From the NCBI RefSeq assembly GCF_002954665.1, contig NZ_MSCM01000001.1, positions 1,119,794-1,177,869 on the forward strand: a stretch of DNA of 58,076 nucleotides. Direction: 5' to 3'. Positions 34,176 to 41,932 of the stretch are shown piece after piece. The position numbers and the translations under genes were made by a program. Under the pieces are notes generated by a model. The model did no database searches, was not told where the DNA came from, and worked only from the letters and a program-made list of their open reading frames with translations. How positions within the stretch are numbered: the first letter of the stretch is position 1; each line of letters starts with the position of its first letter. Source of the DNA: Polaribacter glomeratus (lineage in GTDB: Bacteria; Bacteroidota; Bacteroidia; Flavobacteriales; Flavobacteriaceae).

Positions 34176-34628
34176 CTATATTTTTTTTACTTTTACAGCA
34201 TTTAAACCACGCATTCCTTTTTCTAACTCAAAAGAAACTTTATCGTTTTCTATAATTTCATCAATAATACCACTGATGTGCGTAAAATATTTTTCATTAT
34301 TTTCTAGATCTATAATAAAACCGAAACCTTTAGATGAATCAAAGAAAGAAACTTTTCCTTTTCTAACTGGGTCTTCTTCTGGTAAATCTTCTTTTTTAGT
34401 TACAGAGATTTGAATATCTTCTAGCTCGTACTCTACTTTTAAATCTGGATCTGGTGGAGTATCAGATAAATTTCCATTATGATCTACATATGCAAATTGT
34501 ATTCCAGTTGATCCATGCTCATCTTTGTCCGCTTTTCTTGCGTCCATTTTCTTTTGCTTATCTAAACGTTTTTTTAAACGTTTTTTTTCTTTTTCACTTT
34601 TACTAAATGTTTGCTGCGATTTTGCCAT
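34176..34628 (-). CDS. Cold-shock-domain protein with basic N-terminal extension
   Basis: A 150-residue protein. The N-terminal 35 residues are very rich in lysine and arginine (KEKKRLKKRLDKQKK). A linker of about 50 residues follows. The C-terminal part (about 88-150) is a cold-shock domain with KGKVSFFDSSKGFGFI (RNP1 KGFGFI) and a YFTHIS segment in place of the usual VFVH RNP2. Such proteins bind single-stranded RNA and melt its structures. Bacteroidota carry this extended form widely; its role is probably in RNA metabolism and cold adaptation. Confidence 0.85.
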   Translation of the reverse strand: MAKSQQTFSKSEKEKKRLKKRLDKQKKMDARKADKDEHGSTGIQFAYVDHNGNLSDTPPDPDLKVEYELEDIQISVTKKEDLPEEDPVRKGKVSFFDSSKGFGFIIDLENNEKYFTHISGIIDEIIENDKVSFELEKGMRGLNAVKVKKI

Positions 34629-34820
34629 TAATATATACTACTGTTTTAAATTAATATTTTGGTAAGATAAAATACTTAACCGAAATTCAAAATCAAACTT
34701 TTTTAACTTGTTTAATGTGAAATGTATTCTGTCTTATTGCGTACAAAGATAATATTTTAAAAAGATATTTTTATTAATTTATTATAATTTATGTTAAATA
34801 AACTTTAAATAATAGTTTTT

Positions 34821-34854
34821 TTGCTAATCAATAATAGTAATACTATTATATTTG
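34821..34854 (+). promoter_or_regulatory. Promoter with embedded TetR-type operator
   Basis: TTG at 34821-34823 and TATATTTG at 34847-34854 form a promoter for the export operon. Between and overlapping them is a perfect 8+1+8 palindrome TAATAGTA-A-TACTATTA (34832-34848), the size and symmetry of a TetR-family operator. Binding would block RNA polymerase. Confidence 0.7.
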
Positions 34855-34872
34855 TGATTAAATATTTTTAAA

Positions 34873-35544
34873 ATGAAAGACTTATTGTCTGCATTAAAGA
34901 TTTCTGTGCCCGATAAAATTTTTATCAAAGATCCAGAAACATCAGAATTAGGAAAAAGAATAATAGAACAAGGTATCATATTAATTACTGAAATTGGTTT
35001 TGAGAATTTTACTTTTAAAAAATTAGGGATAAAAATTGGCTCGAATGAAAGTTCTATTTACAGATATTTTGAAAGCAAACATAAATTGCTTTTATATTTA
35101 TCTTCTTGGTATTGGGCTTGGTTAGAGTATCAATTAGTAATTGAAACATTTAGCATTGCAAATACCAATGAAAAGCTAGAAAAGGCAATTACCATCCTTA
35201 CTAGAACCATCGAAGAAGACAGTAGTTTTTCTCATATCAATGAAACTTTATTGTATAAAATTATTGTAAACGAAAGTTCTAAATCTTTCTTAACCAAAGA
35301 AGTAGATACCGAAAATAAAGAAGGTTATTTTGAAATTTATAAACGTTTAATTGCTAGATTAGACCAAATGATTCTTGCTGTTAAACCAGACTTTAAATAT
35401 GGTTTAAGTTTAGCTAGTACAATTATAGAAGGTGGTTTGCATCAGCATTTTTTGCGCGAGCATTTTCCTTCAATCACAAATTGCAAAAATGAAGAAACAC
35501 CAACTAAATTTTTTATATATTTAGTAAACAACACATTAAATTAA
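34873..35544 (+). CDS. TetR/AcrR-family transcriptional regulator
   Basis: A 223-residue repressor. The N-terminal helix-turn-helix (about 25-70) reads GKRIIEQGIILITEIGFENF followed by TFKKLGIKIGSNESSIYRYF, the standard TetR start. The rest is a helical ligand-binding and dimerisation domain without recognisable ligand specificity. It is the first gene of an operon with an ABC-type protein, a HlyD-type adaptor and a TolC-type channel (2-bp gap to the ABC gene), and an operator-like palindrome lies in its promoter. It probably represses its own operon and is released by an exported compound. Confidence 0.88.
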   Translation: MKDLLSALKISVPDKIFIKDPETSELGKRIIEQGIILITEIGFENFTFKKLGIKIGSNESSIYRYFESKHKLLLYLSSWYWAWLEYQLVIETFSIANTNEKLEKAITILTRTIEEDSSFSHINETLLYKIIVNESSKSFLTKEVDTENKEGYFEIYKRLIARLDQMILAVKPDFKYGLSLASTIIEGGLHQHFLREHFPSITNCKNEETPTKFFIYLVNNTLN

Positions 35545-35546
35545 TT

Positions 35547-37211
35547 ATGGAAAGAAAACAAATAACTCCTTGGCAGCGTTTAGTTGGGTTATTAAGATTA
35601 GAAAAGAAAGACATTTTTCAGATATTTTATTATGCCGTTTTTGGCGGACTTGTATCTTTATCCCTACCGCTTGGTATACAGGCAATTATAAACTTAATTC
35701 AAGGCGCACAAATATCTACGTCTTGGGTTGTTTTAGTCGTTTTAGTAACGATTGGGGTTATCTTTTCTGGCGCATTACAATTAATGCAGCTAAGAATAAT
35801 AGAAACCATTCAGCAAAGAATTTTTACAAGAGCTTCTTTTGAATTAAGTTACCGTTTTCCAAAAATAAAAATGAACGAATTACGCAATTATTATCCTCCA
35901 GAATTGGCAAATCGTTTTTTTGATACACTAACAATTCAAAAAGGATTGTCAAAAATTTTAATAGATGTACCAACCGCTTTATTGCAAATTATTTTTGCGT
36001 TAATTTTATTATCATTTTATCATCCCTTTTTTATCATTTTTGGTATTCTTTTACTGATGTTAATCTACATCGTTTTTAAATTTACAGCACAAAAAGGACT
36101 AGAAACTAGTTTAATAGAATCTAAGTTAAAATACAAAGTTGCACACTGGATTCAAGAAGTTGCTAGAACTGTGGTTAGTTTTAAACTTTCTGGAAACACC
36201 AATTTAGCAATGTCTAAAAACGATAATTTAGTTAGTAAATATTTACAGGCTAGAGAAAATCATTTTAAAATATTAATTTTGCAATTCATGCAAATGATTG
36301 GTTTTAAGGTAATTGTAACTGCAAGTTTACTGCTAATAGGTGGTGCTTTGGTATTGAACCAAGAAATGAATATTGGTCAATTTGTTGCTGCTGAGATTAT
36401 TATTTTATTGGTAATAGGATCTGTAGAAAAACTGATTATTGGTTTAGAATCTTTTTATGATGTTTTAACATCCATAGAAAAATTAGGTCAAGTTGTAGAT
36501 AAAGAAATAGAATCACAAGAAGGAGAAAGACCACTTTTTAAAGAAGATTTAATTGTTGAGTTAGATAATGTTTCTTATAAAGTAGAAAATAGAGAAAAAG
36601 CTATTATAAAAAATGTTTCTTTAAAGATTAATGCAAAAAGTAGAATATTAATTAGAGGAGAAAGTGGCGCTGGTAAATCTAGTTTAATGCGATTAATATC
36701 TGGCGTTATAGAGCCAACAGCTGGTAATATTTATGTAAATAATTTATCTTTAAAAAGTCTACATCTTAACCATTACAGGTCTCAACTAGGTTTATCAATG
36801 TCTGAAGAAACACCTTTTGAAGGAAGCATTAGAGAGAATTTAGTTTTTGGAAACAAAGCGGTACAAGATGATATAATTTTCGAAGCATTAAAAATTGTTG
36901 GCTTAAGTGCTTTCTTAAAAGAACAGGTAAATGGTTTAGAAACCATTTTAAATCCAGAAGGGAAACAAATGTCCTATACTATTTCTAAAAAATTAATTTT
37001 AGCAAGAGCAATTATTAAGCAACCAAAAATAATGATTTTAGAAGATCCTTTAGATCAATTTAATTTAGCAGAAACTGTCGAAATAATTGGCTATTTAACA
37101 GCTCCAGAAAGACCTTGGTCGTTAATTGTTACGAGTAGTAAAAAAAGTTGGAAAACAAAATGTACTCAAATAATTACGTTAGAAAAAGGTAAAATTAAAT
37201 CTATAAACTAA
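35547..37211 (+). CDS. ABC exporter half-transporter with non-canonical ATPase motifs
   Basis: A 554-residue fused membrane/ATPase protein. Residues 20-310 form a six-helix exporter-type transmembrane domain; the cysteine-peptidase domain of bacteriocin exporters is missing. The ATPase domain (about 330-554) has an intact Walker A, GESGAGKS (371-378). The signature that is normally LSGGQ reads MSYTI (475-479), and the Walker B/catalytic pair that is normally Asp-Glu reads Glu-Asp (499-500, ILEDPLD). Hydrolysis may therefore be slow or altered, unless this is the norm in its subfamily. With the HlyD and TolC partners 7 and 29 bp downstream, it forms a type I secretion-like machine through both membranes. 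Confidence 0.88.
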   Translation: MERKQITPWQRLVGLLRLEKKDIFQIFYYAVFGGLVSLSLPLGIQAIINLIQGAQISTSWVVLVVLVTIGVIFSGALQLMQLRIIETIQQRIFTRASFELSYRFPKIKMNELRNYYPPELANRFFDTLTIQKGLSKILIDVPTALLQIIFALILLSFYHPFFIIFGILLLMLIYIVFKFTAQKGLETSLIESKLKYKVAHWIQEVARTVVSFKLSGNTNLAMSKNDNLVSKYLQARENHFKILILQFMQMIGFKVIVTASLLLIGGALVLNQEMNIGQFVAAEIIILLVIGSVEKLIIGLESFYDVLTSIEKLGQVVDKEIESQEGERPLFKEDLIVELDNVSYKVENREKAIIKNVSLKINAKSRILIRGESGAGKSSLMRLISGVIEPTAGNIYVNNLSLKSLHLNHYRSQLGLSMSEETPFEGSIRENLVFGNKAVQDDIIFEALKIVGLSAFLKEQVNGLETILNPEGKQMSYTISKKLILARAIIKQPKIMILEDPLDQFNLAETVEIIGYLTAPERPWSLIVTSSKKSWKTKCTQIITLEKGKIKSIN

Positions 37212-37218
37212 ATAAGCG

Positions 37219-38577
37219 ATGTTAAATATTTCTAACAATCAGTTAAACAAAACAGTAGATTTAAAAGCCTATAAATCTGGTAAATTAATTTTTAGCAAAC
37301 ATTATTACAAGTCCTTTAACAAGTTTTTATTGGTGTTTGCAGTGCTCGTTTTAGTTGTACTCTTTTTACCTTGGACACAAAATATAACAGGAAATGGTTT
37401 AGTTACCACCTTAACACCAGAACAAAGACCACAAACAATACAATCTCAAATTCCGGGTAGAATTGAGCAATGGTTTGTTAGAGAAGGTGACCATGTTAGA
37501 AAAGGAGATACTATTTTAAGAATTTCTGAAATTAAAAGTGAATATTTTGATAATAAGTTGATAGAAAGAACAAACGAGCAAATTAACGCCAAAACTTCTT
37601 CTGTAGATTCATATCAATATAAAGAAGATGCTTTAAATAGGCAAATAGCAGCTTTAAATGAAGAAATGAAATTAAAGTTAGAGCAAGCTAAGAATAAACT
37701 TTTGCAATCTAAATTAAAAGCAAAAAGTGATAGTATTGATTTTGAAGCTGCTAAAACAAATATCAAAATTGCAGAAAGCCAATTTAACCGTACACAGACT
37801 TTGCAAAATGAAGGGTTAATGGCCGTTAAAGATGTGGAAGAAAAACGCTTAAAATTGCAAGAAACTCAAGCAAAATTAATATCACAAGAAAACAAGTTAT
37901 TAGCTGCTAAAAATGAGATTATCAATGCAAAAGTTGAAATTTCTACCGTAAGTGCTACGTATGCTGATAAAATTTCTAAAGCACAAAGTGATAAATTTAC
38001 AGCCCAATCTAGCGGATTTGATGCAAAAGCTCAGGTTTCTAAATTAGAAAATAGCAATAGTAATTACATAATTAGAAATAGTCTTTTATACATTACTGCT
38101 CCGCAAAATGGATATATTAATAAAGCAATAAAAGGCGGAATTGGTGGTACTTTTAAAGAAGGTGAAGATTTAGTTGGTATTATGCCTTCTAAATATGATC
38201 TGGCTGTAGAAACTTTTGTTAGACCTATCGATTTACCGCTTTTACATATTAACGAAAAAGTACGTGTACAATTTGATGGTTGGCCCGCGATTGTGTTTTC
38301 TGGATGGCCAAATGTTTCTTACGGAACGTATGGTGCAAAAGTAATTGCCATAGAAAGATTTATTAGTGATAATGGTAAATATAGAATATTATTATCTCCA
38401 GATAACGATGATCATACATGGCCAGAAGTTAGAGTTGGCTCTGGTGCAAGAACTATAGCATTACTAGAAGATGTGCCAATTTGGTATGAATTATGGAGAC
38501 AACTAAACAGCTTCCCTCCTAACTATTATCAGCCAGAAAAAGCAAAGTCGGGTAAATCAGATTCAAAAAAGAAATAA
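37219..38577 (+). CDS. HlyD-family membrane fusion protein
   Basis: A 452-residue periplasmic adaptor. One N-terminal transmembrane helix (about 34-52, LVFAVLVLVVLFLPW) is followed by a beta-barrel/lipoyl part (IPGRIEQWFVREGDHVRKGD at about 80-99), a long coiled-coil hairpin (about 110-275) and the second lipoyl half with ITAPQNGYINKA. It links the inner-membrane ABC protein to the outer-membrane TolC-like channel encoded next. The spacing of 7 bp after the ABC gene indicates one transcript. Confidence 0.9.
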   Translation: MLNISNNQLNKTVDLKAYKSGKLIFSKHYYKSFNKFLLVFAVLVLVVLFLPWTQNITGNGLVTTLTPEQRPQTIQSQIPGRIEQWFVREGDHVRKGDTILRISEIKSEYFDNKLIERTNEQINAKTSSVDSYQYKEDALNRQIAALNEEMKLKLEQAKNKLLQSKLKAKSDSIDFEAAKTNIKIAESQFNRTQTLQNEGLMAVKDVEEKRLKLQETQAKLISQENKLLAAKNEIINAKVEISTVSATYADKISKAQSDKFTAQSSGFDAKAQVSKLENSNSNYIIRNSLLYITAPQNGYINKAIKGGIGGTFKEGEDLVGIMPSKYDLAVETFVRPIDLPLLHINEKVRVQFDGWPAIVFSGWPNVSYGTYGAKVIAIERFISDNGKYRILLSPDNDDHTWPEVRVGSGARTIALLEDVPIWYELWRQLNSFPPNYYQPEKAKSGKSDSKKK

Positions 38578-38606
38578 AAAAGAATCCATATTTAGATTAT
38601 TAAAAA

Positions 38607-40007
38607 ATGAAAAAGTATATTTTAATTCTTTTTTTATTACTGTTTGCAAAGCTTACATCACAAGAAAAAGTTGAATCTGTAATGACTTTGTCTGAGTATT
38701 TAGGCTATGTCAAAGCCTACCATCCTATTGTAAAACAAGCAAATTTGGTCATTAATACTAGCGAAGCTAAATTACTTAAAGCAAGAGGCGCTTTTGACCC
38801 AAAAATTGAGGTAGATTTTGATAAAAAAGAATTCAAGGAAAAAGAATATTACAATCAATTAAATGGCGCTTTTAAAATACCAACCTATTATGGTGTAGAG
38901 TTTAAAGCAAACTTTGAAAATAATGAGGGTGCTTTTTTAAATCCTGAGGCAACTGTACCAACAGATGGTTTATATGCGGCTGGTGTATCTGCTTCTTTAT
39001 TAAAAGGCTTTTTAATAAACCAAAGAATGGCTTCTTTAAAACAAGCAAAATTCTTTTTAAATCAGGCAAAAGAAGATCAGCAAATATTGGTAAATGAAAT
39101 TTTATACAACGCTTCTTTAACTTATTTTAATTGGCTACAAACCTATAACGAAAAAGTAGTATATCAAGACTTTTTAGGCAATGCAGAAATCCGTTTTAAC
39201 GGAACAAAAAGAGCTTTTACAGAAGGCGCTAAACCTGCAATTGATACCTTAGAAGCTGGTATAACTTTAAACGAAAGAAAACTTTACTTAGAAAAAGCAC
39301 GTATTAAATTAATAAAAGCTTCTTTAGAAATTTCTAATTTTTTATGGCTAAATGATAATACACCTGTTGAATTACAAGATCATATTATACCTAATGTGCA
39401 GACCTTAAATTCTATTGATGTAACTTTTAATATTGCGTTGTTTAATAATGCTGATTTTGACATCAATAATCATCCGAAGATAAAATCTTTAGAATATAAA
39501 ATTCAAAGTTTAAATATAGATAGAAAACTAAAAATGAACAACTTATTGCCACAATTAGATGTTCAATATAATTTTTTAACGCAAACTCCAAGAGTATCAA
39601 ATTCGTTAAATGTTGATAATTACAAAGCCGGAATCAATTTTAAATTACCTTTATTTTTAAGAAAGGAAAGAGGCGATTTTAAACTAGCCAAAATTAAATT
39701 ACAAGATGCCACTTATGAAAATGAAGCAACAAAAGTAAACATCAAAAATAAGGTAGATGCTTTACAACAAGAACTGTCTTCGTTTGTTGTACAGAGCGAT
39801 TTTTTAACAAATATAGTTAGAGATTACAGCACATTGTTGCGCGCAGAAGAACGTAAATTTTTTCTAGGAGAAAGCTCTTTATTTTTGGTAAATTATCGTG
39901 AATCTAAATTGATAGAAACAAAGTTAAAGGCTATTGTTTTAGAAAACTCGTTCTTTAATTCAAAGGCAGATTTATTTAAAGCAGCTGTAATTTCTATTTC
40001 TGAATAA
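38607..40007 (+). CDS. TolC-family outer-membrane channel
   Basis: A 466-residue protein with a signal peptide (residues 1-19, ending AKLTSQ) and two outer-membrane efflux repeats made of long helices (for example LNQAKEDQQILVNEILYNAS and IETKLKAIVLENSFFNSK). It forms the exit duct of the export machine of the preceding two genes. The operon TetR-ABC-HlyD-TolC ends here; about 130 bp of non-coding DNA follow. Confidence 0.88.
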   Translation: MKKYILILFLLLFAKLTSQEKVESVMTLSEYLGYVKAYHPIVKQANLVINTSEAKLLKARGAFDPKIEVDFDKKEFKEKEYYNQLNGAFKIPTYYGVEFKANFENNEGAFLNPEATVPTDGLYAAGVSASLLKGFLINQRMASLKQAKFFLNQAKEDQQILVNEILYNASLTYFNWLQTYNEKVVYQDFLGNAEIRFNGTKRAFTEGAKPAIDTLEAGITLNERKLYLEKARIKLIKASLEISNFLWLNDNTPVELQDHIIPNVQTLNSIDVTFNIALFNNADFDINNHPKIKSLEYKIQSLNIDRKLKMNNLLPQLDVQYNFLTQTPRVSNSLNVDNYKAGINFKLPLFLRKERGDFKLAKIKLQDATYENEATKVNIKNKVDALQQELSSFVVQSDFLTNIVRDYSTLLRAEERKFFLGESSLFLVNYRESKLIETKLKAIVLENSFFNSKADLFKAAVISISE

Positions 40008-40156
40008 AATAGCAATTTTAAAGAAGAAAAAAAAATGTAATAGTAGCTAGGTTATAACTGTAAACTTGCTTTTTATTTATGCTAGATAAAAATAGCTTTC
40101 GGTTCTCTTTGCGAACATTATGTTTATTCGAAAGAAGTATTCGATTCTTTAAAATC

Positions 40157-40357
40157 TTAGTCACCCTCTTCTAGCGTAAAAAAATCGTTTACAGAAATTT
40201 TAAAAGTTTCAGATAATTTTAATGCTAAAACTGTTGATGGTACATACCTGTTTTTTTCAATAGAGTTAATAGTTTGCCTAGAAACACCAATTTTTTTTGC
40301 CAAATCATCTTGCGTAATATCTAAAATTGCTCGCTGTACTTTTAGAGTATTTTTCAT
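40157..40357 (-). CDS. Xre-family transcriptional regulator
   Basis: A 66-residue protein that is essentially one helix-turn-helix: QDDLAKKIGVSRQTINSIEK with the downstream YVPSTVLALKLSETFKISVNDFF. This compact form belongs to the YozG/YgzD type that pairs with small membrane proteins. It starts 1 bp after the stop of the membrane protein gene at 40359-40802 and is therefore in the same operon. Two matching sites around the operon promoter (40815-40831 and 40864-40880) suggest autoregulation. Confidence 0.9.
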   Translation of the reverse strand: MKNTLKVQRAILDITQDDLAKKIGVSRQTINSIEKNRYVPSTVLALKLSETFKISVNDFFTLEEGD

Positions 40358-40358
40358 C

Positions 40359-40802
40359 TTATTTATTCATTCTTTTTAGCTTCCAAAAAAATAATAGTTG
40401 CACTATTAGCATAAAAAATAGTACTTGAAAATAATCAAAAGACTTTGCTTCTTCATTTTGGTTGAATAAAAAGGCCACACCAAAATTAACTAAAGGTTGT
40501 GCTAAAGAATACACAATAGCCATAATAAAAGCCAATCGATACGATTGCGATCGCAAACTAACTATAAATTCATCTTCTAGTTTTTCTTTGGATACAGATA
40601 TTAAAAGCAACCCAATTAATAAAATACCATGTAAAATTGGTCGTAGCCATTCTGAATCTTCTAAATACTTGCGGGCAATCATTGCTATAAATGTACCAAT
40701 AGCAATACTATATCCCACTTTTTTAAACTGATATGTCAACTGAAATTTATTCATTTTTTCTAATTGACTTCTTTCTCTTTCACAAATTGATTCTTTTAAC
40801 AT
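40359..40802 (-). CDS. Small multi-pass membrane protein paired with Xre regulator
   Basis: A 147-residue protein with four predicted transmembrane helices (VGYSIAIGTFIAMIA, ILHGILLIGLLLIS, AFIMAIVYSLAQPLVNFGVA and FQVLFFMLIVQLLFFW). The N-terminal 16 residues are charged and soluble, and a second ATG at 40754 (MNKFQL) is a possible start. Membrane-protein/Xre pairs of this form are common in Firmicutes and Bacteroidota; the membrane protein may sense an envelope signal or control the regulator. Confidence 0.75.
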   Translation of the reverse strand: MLKESICERERSQLEKMNKFQLTYQFKKVGYSIAIGTFIAMIARKYLEDSEWLRPILHGILLIGLLLISVSKEKLEDEFIVSLRSQSYRLAFIMAIVYSLAQPLVNFGVAFLFNQNEEAKSFDYFQVLFFMLIVQLLFFWKLKRMNK

Positions 40803-40814
40803 CTTGATTTATTT

Positions 40815-40880
40815 TACAATTAGACAAGTTTATTTTATATAATGACAAATATACTTTACATTTTGTAATTACACAAGTTT
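40815..40880 (-). promoter_or_regulatory. Promoter and paired operator-like sites of the Xre operon
   Basis: The -7 element TATATTTG lies on the minus strand at 40846-40853. Two near-identical sequences, TACAATTAGACAAGTTT (40815-40831) and TGTAATTACACAAGTTT (40864-40880), lie 49 bp apart on either side of it in the same orientation, as expected for binding sites of the Xre protein. Confidence 0.6.
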
Positions 40881-40926
40881 TTTTGATTACTTTTAATTGA
40901 TCAAATAAATTTTTAACTATTTTATT

Positions 40927-41361
40927 ATGACTACAAATACAAACAAACCAAGTACTTTATTCTGGATAATAGGAGTTATTGCGTTCATCTGGAATTCTAT
41001 GGGAATAGATGGTTATTTAAATCAAGCATATCAAACAGAACGCTTTAAAACGATGTACACTCAAAAACAATTAGAAATTATTTTCAATTTACCGTCTTGG
41101 GTTACAGCTGCTTTTGCAATTGCCGTTTTTTCTTCTGTAATCGCTTCTATTTTGTTTTTATTGAGAAAAAAATTAGCAAAAACATTCTTTTTGATAGGTT
41201 TAATTGCGGTTATAGTTCAAACTACTTATAATATATTTCTAAACCCAGGAAGAGAGTTGTATAGTTCTATTGAGTATTCTATGCTCATCATAATTCCTTT
41301 ATTCGCAATGTTTCTGTATTGGTTTACAAAGAAATGTGCCGATGACGGAATACTAAGTTAA
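40927..41361 (+). CDS. Four-helix small membrane protein
   Basis: A 144-residue integral membrane protein with four predicted helices (STLFWIIGVIAFIWNSMGI, VTAAFAIAVFSSVIASILFL, AKTFFLIGLIAVIVQTTYNI and SMLIIIPLFAMFLYWF). Homologues in Bacteroidota are often named sugar transporter from weak similarity; the sequence does not support a specific substrate. It diverges from the Xre operon and ends before a shared hairpin terminator. Confidence 0.65.
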   Translation: MTTNTNKPSTLFWIIGVIAFIWNSMGIDGYLNQAYQTERFKTMYTQKQLEIIFNLPSWVTAAFAIAVFSSVIASILFLLRKKLAKTFFLIGLIAVIVQTTYNIFLNPGRELYSSIEYSMLIIIPLFAMFLYWFTKKCADDGILS

Positions 41362-41374
41362 TACCAAAATAATA

Positions 41375-41397
41375 GAAAGCTGCAATTTACAGCTTTC
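41375..41397. terminator. Bidirectional terminator
   Basis: GAAAGCTG / CAGCTTTC hairpin with a 7-nt loop between the converging membrane protein and MaoC-like genes. Confidence 0.65.
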
Positions 41398-41399
41398 CT

Positions 41400-41864
41400 T
41401 TATTCAAATAAAGCAGCTAAAAACTCTGCAACACAGGCAGGTTTTTCTTGCCCCTTAATTTCTATAATACAAGAAAAAGTTACTTTAATTCCGTTGTTCG
41501 CTAAATCTTCAATTTCTTTAACAACTGTATGCATTCTTAACTCACTGTTTACAGGAACAGGATTTGGGAAACGCACTTTGTTTAATCCGTAATTCAAGCC
41601 CATTTTTACACTTTTAATAGAAAACGATTCTTCTAATAATTTAGAAATCATAGAAACGGACATAAACCCGTGCGCCACGGTTGTTTTAAAAGGGCTCTCC
41701 TTCTCTGCTCTAACTTCATCGACATGAATCCATTGTTTATCTAAAGTAGCGTTTGCAAAATCATTTATCATTTGTTGGGTAATTGTATACCAATTTCCTG
41801 TTGGTAATTCTTTGCCAATCATCAACTTAAAATTAGAGAAATTTTCAAAAACTAATGCCTTCAT
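41400..41864 (-). CDS. MaoC-family (hot-dog fold) dehydratase
   Basis: A 154-residue hot-dog-fold protein. The hydratase motif is partly visible: DFANATLDKQWIHVDEVRA (catalytic Asp/His pair) followed by TVAHGFMSVSM. It likely hydrates an enoyl-CoA; the substrate chain cannot be predicted. It is a stand-alone gene beside the tricorn-like protease (divergent). Confidence 0.88.
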   Translation of the reverse strand: MKALVFENFSNFKLMIGKELPTGNWYTITQQMINDFANATLDKQWIHVDEVRAEKESPFKTTVAHGFMSVSMISKLLEESFSIKSVKMGLNYGLNKVRFPNPVPVNSELRMHTVVKEIEDLANNGIKVTFSCIIEIKGQEKPACVAEFLAALFE

Positions 41865-41932
41865 TTTTTTATTTTTAATTTACAAATTAGTATTTCAATT
41901 CAATTGATTAATTTAGTAAAAATTATGTACTT

